Shown here piece after piece: positions 26,165 to 36,317 of a stretch of DNA of 64,000 bases. Position 1 is the stretch's first letter; the number at the start of each line of letters is the position of its first letter. Origin of the DNA: Paracoccaceae bacterium. Lineage in GTDB: Bacteria > Pseudomonadota > Alphaproteobacteria > Rhodobacterales > Rhodobacteraceae. The notes under the pieces are model-generated. The model was given only the letters and a program-made list of their open reading frames with translations. It did not search any database and was not told where the DNA came from. A program made the translations under genes and the position numbers. Location: the NCBI GenBank assembly GCA_018607905.1, contig JABBAP010000011.1:96278-160277 (forward strand). The letters run 5' to 3'.

Positions 26165-29100
26165 ATGGCACGGCAACTCCCCTCAGCAGCAGGTGGCATC
26201 CTCAGCTATTTTACCCGCCACCGCACCGCCGCAAACCTTTTGCTCGTGCTCATGTTGGTGATCGGCCTCGGCTCCACCACACAGATCCGCTCGCAATTCT
26301 TCCCTGACATCATCATCGACAGCGTCACCGTCAATGTTGCATGGCAAGGCGCTGGCCCCGAGGACGTGGACAACGGCATCGTCGCGGTTCTGGAACCCGC
26401 CCTTCTCTCGGTTGAGGGCATTGAGAGCTCGCAAAGCACCGCCACCCAAGGGCGCGCGCGCATCTTCCTCGAATTTGAACCGGGTTGGGATATGGCCCGC
26501 GCCGCCGACGACGTAAAGGTCGCCGTCGATGCTGTCACAAGCCTTCCCGAAGGGGCTGATGACCCCACCGTACGGCGCGGCGCTTGGCGTGATCGTGTAA
26601 CAGACGTGGTTATTTCTGGCCCCGTTTCCCCCGATCAATTGGGCCGTTTCGCCGATGAATTTTCCGCGCGGCTGTTTCGCGCAGGTATCACACGCACAAC
26701 AATTCGCGGTGTTTCAGCGCCCGAAATTGTTATCAACGCGCCCGAACTATCGCTTATTCGCAACGACGTAACCTTGCGCCAAATCGCCGACGCCATCGCA
26801 GAAGAGGCCGAGGCCGATCCCGCAGGCGACGTTGCAGGTGGCTCTGCGCGCGTGCGCACAGGCATCGAAAAACGCTCTGCCGATCAGGTCCAACAAATCG
26901 TCGTTCGCTCCAATCCGGATGGTTCCAAACTGCGTGTCGGCGACGTTGCAAACATCATAGTTGAGGGCGTAGACCGCGAACGCAGCTATTACGTTGGCGA
27001 CAATCCCGCCGTATCCATCCGCGTAGATCGCGCCGACCTCGGTGATGCCATTCGCATGCAAACCCGTGTGCAAAGTGTTGCGGATGAAATGCAATTGATC
27101 CTCCCCGAAGGGGTCAAGATTGAACTCATCCGCACCCGCGCCCAATCCATCAGTGACCGCTTAAATATCCTTGTCGACAACGGCCTGATGGGCCTCGGCC
27201 TTGTGGTCTTGCTCCTGTTTATCTTCCTAAACGCGCGCACCGCTTTCTGGGTCGCCGCAGGCATTCCCGTCGCCATGTTCGCCGCTGTCGCGATCATGTA
27301 TGCCGCCGGCCTGACCATCAACATGGTCTCACTTTTTGGCCTGATCATCACCCTTGGCATCGTGGTGGATGACGCCATCGTGGTGGGTGAGCACGCCGAT
27401 TTTCGCGCGCGACAACTGGGTGAAAGCCCGATCAAAGCCGCCGAAAACGCTGCCATCCGCATGGCCCCGCCAGTGTTTTCCGCCACCATCACTACCGTCA
27501 TCGCCTTTTTCGCGCTAACTGCAATCGGCGGGCGTTTCGGCTCGCTGATCATCGACATCCCGTTCACCGTGATCGCCGTTCTTATTGCGTCGTTGATCGA
27601 ATGCTTCATCATCCTGCCAAACCACATGTCCCACGCACTGGCGGCGATCCACGCGAAACGCTGGTACGATTGGCCCTCCACCACCTTCAACAAAGGCTTT
27701 GATTGGTTCCGCCACACCGTATTTCGCCGCTTCATCAACTGGGTCTTGGTGTTCCGTTACCCTGTGCTTGCCGGTGTCATTGTCCTGCTCGCCAGCCAAG
27801 CAGCTTTGTTCATCTCAGGCGATGTGCGCTGGCGCTTCTTTAACGCGCCTGAACGGGCGTCGATTTCTGGCAACATCGCCATGCTTTCGGGTGCAACACG
27901 CGATGACACCGTTGAAATGGTGCGCGAATTGCAACGCGCCGTGAACGACACCGCCGCAACCTACGAAAAAGAACACGGCATTAACCCCGTGACCTATGTT
28001 CTGGCCGAAGTGGGCGGCAACACGGGCCGTTCCCTTGCAGGGTCTGATACAAAAGATGTCGATCAGCTCGGCTCCATCGCGGTTGAATTGATCGATGCAG
28101 ACAGCCGCCCCTACACAAGCTTTGAATTTGTCGCCGCGATCCAAGACAACGTGCGCAAACACCCGCTTTTGGAAACCGTCAGCTTTCGCGGGTGGCGCTC
28201 TGGCCCGGGTGGTGACAGCATAGATATCCAGATTTATGGCGCGGACACCGAAACCCTGAAAGCCGCTTCCCAAGCGCTTAAGGCCGCCGTCGCGCAATAC
28301 CCCGAAGTCTCGGCCGTCGAGGATAACCTCGCCTACGACAAAGAAGAACTAATCCTCGAACTCACCCCCCAAGGCCAATCCCTCGGCTTTACCATCGATG
28401 CAATTGGCCGCGAACTGCGCTCTCGCTTAAACGGGATCGAGGCCGCCTCCTTCCCCGTTGGCGTGCGCACCGCAAAGATCACCGTGCGTCTGCCCGAAAG
28501 CGAGCTTGCCGCAGATTTCCTCGATAAAACCCGCCTGCGCACACCGACAGGCACCTATGTTCCGCTGTCAGATGTCGTCACCGTGGAAACCAAGCTGGGC
28601 TTTTCAACGGTGCGGCGCGAAAACGGCATCCGCCTAATCTCGGTGACGGGTGACATTTCCGAAGACAACGCCGAGCGCGCCACCTTAATCGAGGATCAAA
28701 TCCGCAACACCATCATGCCCGAAATCGCCTCGGACCTTGGGGTCGAGTTTCGCATGTCAGGCCTTGCTGAACAGGAGGAACAATTCCTCACGGACGCCGC
28801 ACTTGGCTTTGGCCTTTGCCTGCTCGGCATCTACCTCACGCTCACGTGGATCTTCGCCAGTTGGACCCGCCCTTTGGTCGTTATGGCGGTTATTCCGTTC
28901 GGTTTGATCGGCACAATTTACGGCCACTACGTTTGGGGCGTTCCGCTATCGATATTCTCGGTCGTTGGCCTTATCGGCATGTCGGGCATCATCATCAACG
29001 ACAGCATCGTGTTGGTCACCACCATCGACGAATACTCAAAATCCCGTGGCCTGTACCCCGCAATCATCGACGCCACCGCCGACAGATTGCGCCCCGTATT

Positions 29101-29572
29101 GCTCACCACACTCACAACCGTGCTTGGCCTCACACCGCTGCTTTACGAAGGCTCCCGTCAGGCAGAATTCCTCAAACCAACGGTCATCACACTGTGCTAC
29201 GGCCTTGGCGTCGGTTTGTTCCTTGTCCTTTTGGTAGTTCCATCACTGGTGGTCGTTCAAAAAGACATCGGCAACTTCTTCACCAGCTATCGCCGCGCCG
29301 CGATTGGCCGCCACGGTGCATTTGGTCAGCGCCTGATCGTTTTGTTTGCAACGGCAGTGTCGCTCGCCCTGCTGATCGCCACCATCGGTATCCGCATCGC
29401 GACAGACGCCGCCCCTGCTTGGATTTCATCGCTAAATATCAGCGCACTCACCAATATGTCGGCGACGATGCAATCACTCGCGACGCTGTTCATCGGCTTA
29501 ATCCTCACACTGCTGATCGCGTTCACGCTGGCCGCAATCGTTAACCTGCGCACCAAACGCCGCCCCGTTTAA
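26165..29572 (+). CDS. RND-family efflux permease
   Basis: A 1135-residue inner-membrane proton-driven pump of the AcrB/HAE family. It has the duplicated six-helix layout with large periplasmic loops. The proton-relay aspartates Asp402 and Asp403 lie in LGIVVDDAIVVGE in helix 4. It is about 90 residues longer than AcrB, with an extra C-terminal membrane region after residue 1045. It is transcribed with the adaptor. Substrate range unknown. Confidence 0.94.
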   Translation: MARQLPSAAGGILSYFTRHRTAANLLLVLMLVIGLGSTTQIRSQFFPDIIIDSVTVNVAWQGAGPEDVDNGIVAVLEPALLSVEGIESSQSTATQGRARIFLEFEPGWDMARAADDVKVAVDAVTSLPEGADDPTVRRGAWRDRVTDVVISGPVSPDQLGRFADEFSARLFRAGITRTTIRGVSAPEIVINAPELSLIRNDVTLRQIADAIAEEAEADPAGDVAGGSARVRTGIEKRSADQVQQIVVRSNPDGSKLRVGDVANIIVEGVDRERSYYVGDNPAVSIRVDRADLGDAIRMQTRVQSVADEMQLILPEGVKIELIRTRAQSISDRLNILVDNGLMGLGLVVLLLFIFLNARTAFWVAAGIPVAMFAAVAIMYAAGLTINMVSLFGLIITLGIVVDDAIVVGEHADFRARQLGESPIKAAENAAIRMAPPVFSATITTVIAFFALTAIGGRFGSLIIDIPFTVIAVLIASLIECFIILPNHMSHALAAIHAKRWYDWPSTTFNKGFDWFRHTVFRRFINWVLVFRYPVLAGVIVLLASQAALFISGDVRWRFFNAPERASISGNIAMLSGATRDDTVEMVRELQRAVNDTAATYEKEHGINPVTYVLAEVGGNTGRSLAGSDTKDVDQLGSIAVELIDADSRPYTSFEFVAAIQDNVRKHPLLETVSFRGWRSGPGGDSIDIQIYGADTETLKAASQALKAAVAQYPEVSAVEDNLAYDKEELILELTPQGQSLGFTIDAIGRELRSRLNGIEAASFPVGVRTAKITVRLPESELAADFLDKTRLRTPTGTYVPLSDVVTVETKLGFSTVRRENGIRLISVTGDISEDNAERATLIEDQIRNTIMPEIASDLGVEFRMSGLAEQEEQFLTDAALGFGLCLLGIYLTLTWIFASWTRPLVVMAVIPFGLIGTIYGHYVWGVPLSIFSVVGLIGMSGIIINDSIVLVTTIDEYSKSRGLYPAIIDATADRLRPVLLTTLTTVLGLTPLLYEGSRQAEFLKPTVITLCYGLGVGLFLVLLVVPSLVVVQKDIGNFFTSYRRAAIGRHGAFGQRLIVLFATAVSLALLIATIGIRIATDAAPAWISSLNISALTNMSATMQSLATLFIGLILTLLIAFTLAAIVNLRTKRRPV

Positions 29573-29604
29573 TCCGTAGGCTGAACATCTTTCGCTAATC
29601 TATA

Positions 29605-30267
29605 TCAAGCGTCGCGCAGCCAAACATCTAGCTCCGCACGATCCGTCATAAACCCGTTCACAGGATGGCCCCGATCCGCCACCCCGATTGAAATGCCAGC
29701 AAACAGCATTTCCGCGTCAGGCGTCCCGATAAACTCGCTCACAAATTTATGCTGCACAGACCAGCATTCCTGTGAACAAGAGGCCAAGCCAGCCTCCTCC
29801 AGCAACAACGTCACGCTCGCCATGTATCCACCTAAATCAGACCATTGCGCCGCGCCCATATCGCGATCCACATAGACAAACGCCGCCACAGGTGCGCCAA
29901 AAAACTGAAAGTTATTGGCGAACCATTTCAACCGCGCCATCTTGTCTTCGCGTGGGATACCCAGCTGCGCATACATCTCTTCGCCAACGCCAAAACGCTG
30001 CGTGCGATACGGCTCTTTCATCGGTTGCGGATAGACAGGATATTGGGGCGCATCCATCAAACCCTTGGCCGAACGCTCTGCCATTCCCGCCTTAAACGCG
30101 GCCATACGGGCCCCGTGCAACAGATAAACCCGCCACGGCTGCACGTTGCCACCCGATGCCGCTCGGCTGGCCTTGACCAACACATCACGTACGGCATCCG
30201 CATCCACATCCGTATCCAAAAACGCACGACAAGATCGCCGCTGCGCAACTGCATCTGAAACCTTCAC
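29605..30267 (-). CDS. nitroreductase family protein
   Basis: A 220-residue FMN-dependent reductase. It has RRSCRAFLD at the N-terminus (the FMN phosphate-binding RRSxR type) and ASGGNVQPW, the standard flavin-contact loop. It starts at GTG, overlapping the upstream hydrolase stop by 4 bp (GTGA), with GAGG before it. Substrates of the family include nitroaromatics and quinones; the physiological one here is unknown. Confidence 0.9.
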   Translation of the reverse strand: MKVSDAVAQRRSCRAFLDTDVDADAVRDVLVKASRAASGGNVQPWRVYLLHGARMAAFKAGMAERSAKGLMDAPQYPVYPQPMKEPYRTQRFGVGEEMYAQLGIPREDKMARLKWFANNFQFFGAPVAAFVYVDRDMGAAQWSDLGGYMASVTLLLEEAGLASCSQECWSVQHKFVSEFIGTPDAEMLFAGISIGVADRGHPVNGFMTDRAELDVWLRDA

Positions 30268-31001
30268 GTGCTCACCTCAATCACTGCGTCGCCAATCATT
30301 TGCAAACACGCATCATCGCTAAACCGATGATCCGCACCCTTTACAAACGTCAGTCGCAGATCATCACAACGCACGTGCTCAACAATGCGCAACGGCACAT
30401 CCATCACCACATCCACATCCGCCGTGCCATGCAGCAATCGCACAGGAAACGGCAGATCCAACGGGGCCCGCAGCACCAATTGTTCGCGCCCGTCCTCGAT
30501 CAGTTTTTGCGTAATCACATACGGCCCATCGTCATAATCCGACGGCAATTCAACCCGCCCCGTCCGCGCCATCTCGTCTTTTTGGGCGTCCGAAAACCCG
30601 TTCCACATGCTGTCCTCGGTAAAATCAGGCGCCGCTGCAATCCCAACCAACCCCTTCACTCGCGCAGGCCGCTCCCGCGCCGTCAGCAGCGATATCCAAC
30701 CGCCCATGCTAGAGCCAACCAAAACCTGTGGCCCGTCGGTCAGTTGATCCAAAACTGCGAGCGCATCTGCGGCCCAATCGCCAATGCACCCATCGCTAAA
30801 TGCTTCGGATGATTGTCCATGCCCCGAATAATCGAACCGCAAAAACGCGCGCCCTTGCGCCTTCGCCCAATCTTCCAGAAACACCGCTTTGGTGCCATTC
30901 ATGTCGGATTTAAACCCGCCCAGAAACACAATGCCTGGCCCTGCGCCATCCGTCTTGCGATACGCAATGCGCCGTCCGCTTGCCTCCAGAAACTCTACCA
31001 T
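30264..31001 (-). CDS. alpha/beta hydrolase
   Basis: A 245-residue serine hydrolase. The nucleophile elbow GSSMG has Ser98. DYSGHGQS near residue 57 and a late GADHRF supply the usual oxyanion and His regions. The start at 31001 lies just after the stop of the pseudouridine synthase with a GAGG site; a longer frame would overlap that gene. It is the middle gene of a three-gene leftward operon. Substrate unknown. Confidence 0.88.
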   Translation of the reverse strand: MVEFLEASGRRIAYRKTDGAGPGIVFLGGFKSDMNGTKAVFLEDWAKAQGRAFLRFDYSGHGQSSEAFSDGCIGDWAADALAVLDQLTDGPQVLVGSSMGGWISLLTARERPARVKGLVGIAAAPDFTEDSMWNGFSDAQKDEMARTGRVELPSDYDDGPYVITQKLIEDGREQLVLRAPLDLPFPVRLLHGTADVDVVMDVPLRIVEHVRCDDLRLTFVKGADHRFSDDACLQMIGDAVIEVST

Positions 31002-31002
31002 C

Positions 31003-31536
31003 TTAAACCTCGCGCCATTGCCCCGGCTCCAAATCATCCAAAGTCCAATCCCCCACAGAATAGCGGATCAGCCGCAAACACGGATGGCCAACAGCCGCCG
31101 TCATTCGCCGTACTTGGCGATTGCGCCCTTCCGTGATCGTGATTTTAAGCCAGTAATCATCCACCGTTTTGCGCGACCGAACGGGCGGATCACGCTGCCA
31201 CAAATCAGCAGGCTCATCCATGTATTCAACCTCGGCTGGACTCGTCATGCCGTCCTTCAGCTCGACCCCGCTGCGCAACGCCGTCAACGCATCCTCATCA
31301 GGAATACGCTCCACCATCGCCCAATAGGTTTTTGGCGATTTGAACTTTGGCGAGGCAATACGATTCTGCAACTTGCCATCGTCCGTCAAAACCAACAGCC
31401 CCTCGCTATCCCGATCCAACCGCCCGGCAGCATACACGTCCTTGATGTCGATAAAATCCGCAAGCGAGCGATGCCCCCCTTCCGAGGTGAATTGGGACAG
31501 TACATTCATCGGTTTGTTAAATATAAGTGTTGTCAT
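31003..31536 (-). CDS. 23S rRNA pseudouridine synthase, RluE/RsuA type
   Basis: A 177-residue RsuA-family pseudouridine synthase without an S4 domain. The catalytic motif [11 protein letters not shown] contains Asp41. [10 protein letters not shown] near residue 135 is the second conserved block. The short form with [12 protein letters not shown] near the start resembles RluE, which modifies U2457 of 23S rRNA; the target here is inferred. It leads the operon with the hydrolase and nitroreductase. Confidence 0.9.
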   Translation of the reverse strand: MTTLIFNKPMNVLSQFTSEGGHRSLADFIDIKDVYAAGRLDRDSEGLLVLTDDGKLQNRIASPKFKSPKTYWAMVERIPDEDALTALRSGVELKDGMTSPAEVEYMDEPADLWQRDPPVRSRKTVDDYWLKITITEGRNRQVRRMTAAVGHPCLRLIRYSVGDWTLDDLEPGQWREV

Positions 31537-31559
31537 TCAAGCTAGATGCCTGAAAAAAG

Positions 31560-31841
31560 CTAGGACGTCGACCAAGTAAGTGGATAACGCTGACCAATTT
31601 GCTGATTTATCTCGCAGGCAATACCATCTTTATCACGATCTAAATCGTGGTGATCCGTTCCGATAACCTTAAAGGGTCCACGTACCTTCTCAGGGCCATC
31701 GCCAATACCTGTTTCACAATCTACATCTGAAACGTTCAATGGAACACAAGCGTATTGGTAATTTGGATCACATTGCTCTGCTTGAACCGAGAATGTCGCA
31801 ATCAAGGCAATTGAAGGAACAAGGTAAAAAAATTTCCGCAT
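31560..31841 (-). CDS. secreted Excalibur-like calcium-binding protein
   Basis: A 93-residue exported protein (signal peptide to about residue 21) with a DxDxDGxxCE calcium-binding loop (Asp68, Asp70, Asp72, Cys76, Glu77), as in the Excalibur domain. Three other cysteines (24, 32, 42) may form disulfides. There is no Shine-Dalgarno sequence before the ATG. Instead, three 11-bp repeats carrying CtrA-like sites end eight bases upstream, so translation may be leaderless. Function unknown. Confidence 0.75.
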   Translation of the reverse strand: MRKFFYLVPSIALIATFSVQAEQCDPNYQYACVPLNVSDVDCETGIGDGPEKVRGPFKVIGTDHHDLDRDKDGIACEINQQIGQRYPLTWSTS

Positions 31842-31848
31842 AAAATCT

Positions 31849-31881
31849 GTTAACTATTTGTTAACTATTTGTTAACTATTT
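31849..31881. promoter_or_regulatory. triple 11-bp repeat forming overlapping CtrA-like boxes
   Basis: GTTAACTATTT is repeated three times without mismatch. Because the unit is 11 bp, each neighbouring pair gives TTAA-N7-TTAAC, the CtrA recognition pattern, on both strands. The array lies immediately before the start codon of the Excalibur-like gene. CtrA control is inferred from the match. Confidence 0.6.
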
Positions 31882-31889
31882 ATCAAGCA

Positions 31890-32801
31890 TCAAGCTTCCC
31901 TCGAACCTTTTCTTGTCGCCAAGTACACCCCAGCCCCCGCAAACGCAAACCCGATCCACGCCCACAGCGGCATCTCTTCTCCCAGCGCAAACCACGCCAT
32001 CACGGCAGCCACGGGTGGCACCATAAACAGCTGCGCCGATACTTTTGAAACTTCGCCCGCGCGGATCATCGCCAGCAATAACCCCACCGCGATCACCGAA
32101 TTCCCGATCACCAGATACGACAGCGCGCCAATGAACTCCCACGTCCATTGCACGTCTGTTACATCTTCCATCAGCAAAAACGGCAGCAGGCAAATCAACC
32201 CCGCCGAATACCCCACTAGGTTCGCGGTCACAGGATGATGCGACAACCCAAACCGCTTTTCCCACAGCGTGCCGACAACCATGCCAAACATCCCCAACGT
32301 CGTGAAAACATAGCCCAATACAGGTGTCGGCCCCACATTCATCCGCGCCAAAATCACCACGGCTGCACCGATCAGCGCAAGGATCAATCCGCCCCACTGC
32401 GCCAACCCAACGTGTTCGCCAGCCCAACGCGGCGCAATCAACGCCACCGCGATGGGCTGCATCGACATAATCAGCGCACTGGTCCCCGCAGGTATCCCGT
32501 TCACAAACCCCAGATAATTCAGCCCGAAATACACCGTCTGGATCATCACCCCCACAAACGCGAGATGCCCCCAACCCGCCCGCGTTTTGGGCAACGGCGG
32601 ACGGATAAACACAAACAGCACCGCCATAATCAGCACCACAAACCCAAACCGCAGCGCCAGCAACGTCATGGGCGGCGCATACTGCAACCCGATCTTGGCC
32701 ACAGTGTATCCCCCCGCCCACAAAAGCAGAAAAATCACAGGGGCTAGGATCAGCCAAAGAGGTTCATTATCGGGCACGAGAAATCCAAACAGGGAATGCA
32801 T
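31890..32801 (-). CDS. DMT-superfamily transporter (EamA)
   Basis: A 303-residue inner-membrane protein with ten hydrophobic helices in two EamA repeats (LLLWAGGYTVAKIGLQY in the first helix, NSVIAVGLLLAMIR late in the second). It belongs to the drug/metabolite transporter superfamily; the substrate is unknown. It is the gene upstream of the CtrA-like array on the same strand. The array is close to its 3' end, so it is unlikely to regulate this gene. Confidence 0.87.
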   Translation of the reverse strand: MHSLFGFLVPDNEPLWLILAPVIFLLLWAGGYTVAKIGLQYAPPMTLLALRFGFVVLIMAVLFVFIRPPLPKTRAGWGHLAFVGVMIQTVYFGLNYLGFVNGIPAGTSALIMSMQPIAVALIAPRWAGEHVGLAQWGGLILALIGAAVVILARMNVGPTPVLGYVFTTLGMFGMVVGTLWEKRFGLSHHPVTANLVGYSAGLICLLPFLLMEDVTDVQWTWEFIGALSYLVIGNSVIAVGLLLAMIRAGEVSKVSAQLFMVPPVAAVMAWFALGEEMPLWAWIGFAFAGAGVYLATRKGSREA

Positions 32802-32903
32802 TCAATCAACTAAGATGCCCCATCGCGCAAAGTGTCAACGCGCTAACTTGACAGGCGAAACAATCGCGCCAAACTGGACCCATTTCAAAAGGAAACGCCC
32901 GTC

Positions 32904-33389
32904 ATGCCCATTCGAATTCTTGTTCTGCTAATTGCTCTGTTCGCTGCCCCTGTTAAAACTCTGGCACAAAGCAGTTTTGAACAAGCGGCCATCATCCAAC
33001 TGCAATGCCTAGCGCCGCCAAACCCGTTGCCATTGTTGGAAATGCTCGACGCGATGGGCAAAATCGATCCAGAAAATATGACCAGCATGGACAGTATTTC
33101 CTGCTTTGAAATCAGCGGTGGCATCGCCATTTCGGGCATGATGTTTCAATCCGTCTGCGCCTTTGAAAGCGATCCAACACAACGCGCGAAACGGCCAGAT
33201 CTGCTGGTGCGCGCTGCGGGTACGCCCCCCGTTCAACAGATTTCGTTTGGCACAGGCGAAAATCTTGCCGCGCTAACCAAATGGTACGAAATCGCAATCG
33301 GGCCAAAACATGTTACACGTGCCTTTGAAACCGCTGACAATACGATTGATGGTAAAAACCACGTCACCTGTACTGGTTGGTTTCCGTAA
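32904..33389 (+). CDS. secreted protein, unknown function
   Basis: A 161-residue protein with a signal peptide ending near LAQ (residue 22). The mature part has four cysteines that could form disulfides, and ends CTGWFP. No family was recognised. It sits alone between a divergent EamA transporter and thrS, with AAAGGA upstream of its ATG. Codon use matches its neighbours. Confidence 0.72.
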   Translation: MPIRILVLLIALFAAPVKTLAQSSFEQAAIIQLQCLAPPNPLPLLEMLDAMGKIDPENMTSMDSISCFEISGGIAISGMMFQSVCAFESDPTQRAKRPDLLVRAAGTPPVQQISFGTGENLAALTKWYEIAIGPKHVTRAFETADNTIDGKNHVTCTGWFP

Positions 33390-33518
33390 CAAAATTTTTA
33401 ATTCTGCGCGCATGGCCCCTGCAAATATTGACAACGCGTTCCTTCCTCGCCAAAACCGCGCCAACATAACCCGCAACCGGGCGCTTCGTAGGCGTCAAAA
33501 CGATGGAGGAGCCCTTAG

Positions 33519-35465
33519 ATGGCCAACATTACCCTTACCCTTCCCGATGGCGCTCAGCGCGAATATCCAGCAGGCATCACTGGCGCCGAAGTGGCCGCTG
33601 ACATTTCCAAATCCCTGTCGAAATCCGCGTTTTCATGTTCTGTGAACGGTGAACATCGCGATCTGTCGCGTGCGATTGACAGCGACAGCGATTTCGCAAT
33701 CTACACCATGAAAGACGACGCCCAAGCGTTGGAACTGATCCGCCACGACTGCGCCCACATCATGGCGCGCGCGGTCCAAGAACTTTGGCCAGACGTCAAA
33801 GTCACCATCGGCCCCGTCATCAAAGACGGTTGGTATTACGACTTTGATCGCAAAGAACCGTTCAGCACAGAAGACCTCGCCACCATCGAGAAAAAGATGC
33901 GCGAGATCATCAACAAACGCGAACCCGTGACCACAGAAGTCTGGGATCGTGACCGCGCGATCCAATTCTACAAAGACAACAACGAACCTTACAAAGTCGA
34001 ACTGATCGACGCCATTGCGGGCGACGAACCCTTGCGCATGTATTGGCACGGCGACTGGCAAGATTTGTGCCGCGGCCCGCACCTGCAACACACGGGCCAG
34101 GTTCCCGGCGATAGCTTCAAACTCATGTCCGTCGCAGGTGCATATTGGCGTGGCGATTCCAACAACGCCATGCTGCAACGCATCTACGGCGTCGCGTTCA
34201 AAAACAAAAACGATCTCAAAGCGCATCTTTTAATGCTGGAAGAGGCCGCCAAACGCGACCACCGCAAACTGGGCCGCGAAATGGACCTGTTCCACATGCA
34301 AGAAGAGGCCCCGGGTCAAATCTTTTGGCATCCAAACGGTTGGCGTATTTACACGGGCTTGCAGGATTACATGCGCCGCATGCAGGATAAAAACGGCTAT
34401 GTAGAGGTAAACACCCCCCAAGTCGTGGATCGCAAATTGTGGGAACAATCTGGCCACTGGGAAAAATACCAAGAACACATGTTCATCGTCGAGGTGGACG
34501 AAGAACACGCGCGCGAGAAATCCGTCAACGCGCTCAAACCCATGAACTGCCCCTGCCACGTTCAAATCTTCAACCAAGGTCTCAAATCCTACCGTGACCT
34601 GCCCTTGCGCATGGCCGAATTCGGATCGTGTAACCGTTACGAACCATCGGGCGCGTTGCACGGTATCATGCGCGTGCGCGGCTTCACCCAAGACGACGGC
34701 CACATTTTCTGCCGCGAAGACCAGATCGAAGAAGAAACCGCGATCTACATCGAATTCTTGCGCAACGTTTACAAAGACCTCGGTTTTGAAAGCTTCAAGG
34801 TCAAATTTTCCGATCGTCCAGACACCCGCGCTGGATCGGATGAGGTTTGGGACAAAGCCGAAGCAGCCCTTTTATCCGCCACCCGCAAAGCAGGGATTGA
34901 GCCAGAACTAAACCCCGGCGAAGGCGCGTTTTACGGCCCGAAACTGGAATTCGTTCTAACAGACGCGATTGGCCGCGATTGGCAATGTGGCACCCACCAA
35001 GTGGATTTCGTGCTACCTGAACGGCTCGACGCGAACTATATCGGCGAAGACGGCGCAAAACACCGCCCCGTCATGTTGCACCGCGCCACGCTCGGTTCTT
35101 TTGAGCGTTTCATCGGCATTCTGATCGAATCCCACGCAGGCAAACTGCCGTTCTGGCTCGCGCCACGCCAAGTGGTCGTTGCCTCCATCGTGACCGACGC
35201 CAATGATTACGTCCACGAGGTCGTCGCGGCCCTAAACGCCAAAGGCATCCGCGCCGAAGCCGACGTTCGCAACGAAAAAATCAACTACAAGGTCCGCGAA
35301 CACTCGCTTGGCAAAGTCCCTGCGATCCTTGCCATCGGCATGAAAGAGGTCGAGGAGCGCACCGTGTCCGTCCGCCGTTTAGGCCACAAACAAACCAGCG
35401 TCCAAGACCTCAACACTGTCGTCACCGACCTCGCATTAGAGGCCACACCACCAGACATGCTCTGA
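33519..35465 (+). CDS. thrS: threonyl-tRNA synthetase
   Basis: A 648-residue class II synthetase that charges tRNA-Thr. The order is an N-terminal TGS domain (1-63), an editing domain with a HxxxH-type site ([10 protein letters not shown]), the catalytic core with zinc ligand Cys344 in MNCPCH, and a C-terminal anticodon-binding domain. A strong GGAGGAG ribosome site precedes the ATG. No T-box or leader peptide is seen upstream. Its stop overlaps the acetyltransferase start by one base. Confidence 0.97.
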   Translation: MANITLTLPDGAQREYPAGITGAEVAADISKSLSKSAFSCSVNGEHRDLSRAIDSDSDFAIYTMKDDAQALELIRHDCAHIMARAVQELWPDVKVTIGPVIKDGWYYDFDRKEPFSTEDLATIEKKMREIINKREPVTTEVWDRDRAIQFYKDNNEPYKVELIDAIAGDEPLRMYWHGDWQDLCRGPHLQHTGQVPGDSFKLMSVAGAYWRGDSNNAMLQRIYGVAFKNKNDLKAHLLMLEEAAKRDHRKLGREMDLFHMQEEAPGQIFWHPNGWRIYTGLQDYMRRMQDKNGYVEVNTPQVVDRKLWEQSGHWEKYQEHMFIVEVDEEHAREKSVNALKPMNCPCHVQIFNQGLKSYRDLPLRMAEFGSCNRYEPSGALHGIMRVRGFTQDDGHIFCREDQIEEETAIYIEFLRNVYKDLGFESFKVKFSDRPDTRAGSDEVWDKAEAALLSATRKAGIEPELNPGEGAFYGPKLEFVLTDAIGRDWQCGTHQVDFVLPERLDANYIGEDGAKHRPVMLHRATLGSFERFIGILIESHAGKLPFWLAPRQVVVASIVTDANDYVHEVVAALNAKGIRAEADVRNEKINYKVREHSLGKVPAILAIGMKEVEERTVSVRRLGHKQTSVQDLNTVVTDLALEATPPDML

Positions 35466-35986
35466 TGGGGATCGCACCAACGCTGAAAACAGATCGATTG
35501 ATCCTGCGCGCCCACACCGCGCAGGATTTCGATGATTGCGCCGCTCTTTGGGCCGATCCAGATGTGATCAAACACATCACTGCCAACCCGTCGACCCGAT
35601 CCGAAAGCTGGTCACGCCTGCTGCGCTACGCTGGCCACTGGGCGTTGCTTGGATACGGCTATTGGGTTGTGACAGATCACGACAATACCTTTTTGGGCGA
35701 GGTCGGATTTGCCGATTTCCAAAGGGATTTAATCCCCAAAATCCACACACCCGAAGCAGGTTGGGTGCTAGCAACTCACGCGCACGGGCGCGGCATCGCA
35801 ACCGAAGCCATGACCACCGCGCACCGCTGGCTCGATCCACAACACCCCGAAACCTGCGCGCTGTTTGATCCAGAACATGCAGTTTCCCACAAGGTCGCGG
35901 CGAAACTTGGCTACACAAAATCCCACACAGCCGATTTCTTAGGCCGCCCAACCTGGGTGATGACCAGAACAACTGTTGCAATTTAG
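35465..35986 (+). CDS. GNAT-family N-acetyltransferase
   Basis: A 173-residue RimJ/RimL-like acetyltransferase. It has the PTLKTDRLILRA opening, and AGWVLATHAHGRGIATEA provides the acetyl-CoA pyrophosphate loop. It starts on the last base of the thrS stop (TGATG), so it is translationally coupled to thrS. The acceptor could be a protein N-terminus or a small molecule. Confidence 0.88.
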   Translation: MGIAPTLKTDRLILRAHTAQDFDDCAALWADPDVIKHITANPSTRSESWSRLLRYAGHWALLGYGYWVVTDHDNTFLGEVGFADFQRDLIPKIHTPEAGWVLATHAHGRGIATEAMTTAHRWLDPQHPETCALFDPEHAVSHKVAAKLGYTKSHTADFLGRPTWVMTRTTVAI

Positions 35987-36001
35987 CAAAAATGCAACAG
36001 T
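35972..36001 (+). terminator. hairpin overlapping the acetyltransferase stop
   Basis: ACTGTTGCA and TGCAACAGT pair perfectly over 9 bp with a 12-nt loop that contains the stop codon. No T run follows, so it may act in mRNA end protection or pausing instead of classical termination. Confidence 0.4.
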
Positions 36002-36106
36002 CTTGTGACTTGCACCACACAATCACGCCCAATTTCTGCCTAATTCTGGGCGCAGCGTTGATTCTGTAAAGCGTCCAAAGCGGCGCATCAGTCACGAGGC
36101 AGAACA

Positions 36107-36298
36107 ATGGCATCTCAATTCGACCCACGCGAGCAACGCGCGTCCAAAAAGTGCAGCAATGCACCTGACGCCCAGACGCTGCGCACATCCCAAACCTTGC
36201 AAGCCAAGGCAGAAATTCCGCAATACGTTAAAGACAGCGCAGAACCCGCGCCCCGCATGCAAGCTGTCTTCACTGGCCTGCAAGCCCGCTTTGGCTAA
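36107..36298 (+). CDS. small conserved-type hypothetical protein
   Basis: A 63-residue soluble, Gln/Ala-rich protein with GAGG seven bases before the ATG. Codon choice matches the surrounding genes. It has no membrane segment and no recognised motif. It stands alone between the acetyltransferase and the convergent MATE transporter. Whether it is made is not certain. Confidence 0.5.
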   Translation: MASQFDPREQRASKKCSNAPDAQTLRTSQTLQAKAEIPQYVKDSAEPAPRMQAVFTGLQARFG

Positions 36299-36317
36299 TG
36301 CGTCTGCGCCCTAGACC

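Noticed and set aside
31876..32757. 293-codon - strand frame, Gly/Cys/Asp-rich
   Set aside because: Alternative frame of the EamA transporter gene, which has clear membrane helices in its own frame.
33390..33518. T-box or leader attenuator upstream of thrS
   Set aside because: No conserved T-box sequence, threonine-rich leader peptide or terminator hairpin is visible in the 129-bp gap.
35577..36188. 203-codon - strand frame
   Set aside because: Antisense to the acetyltransferase and the small + strand gene; no ribosome site or recognisable domain.
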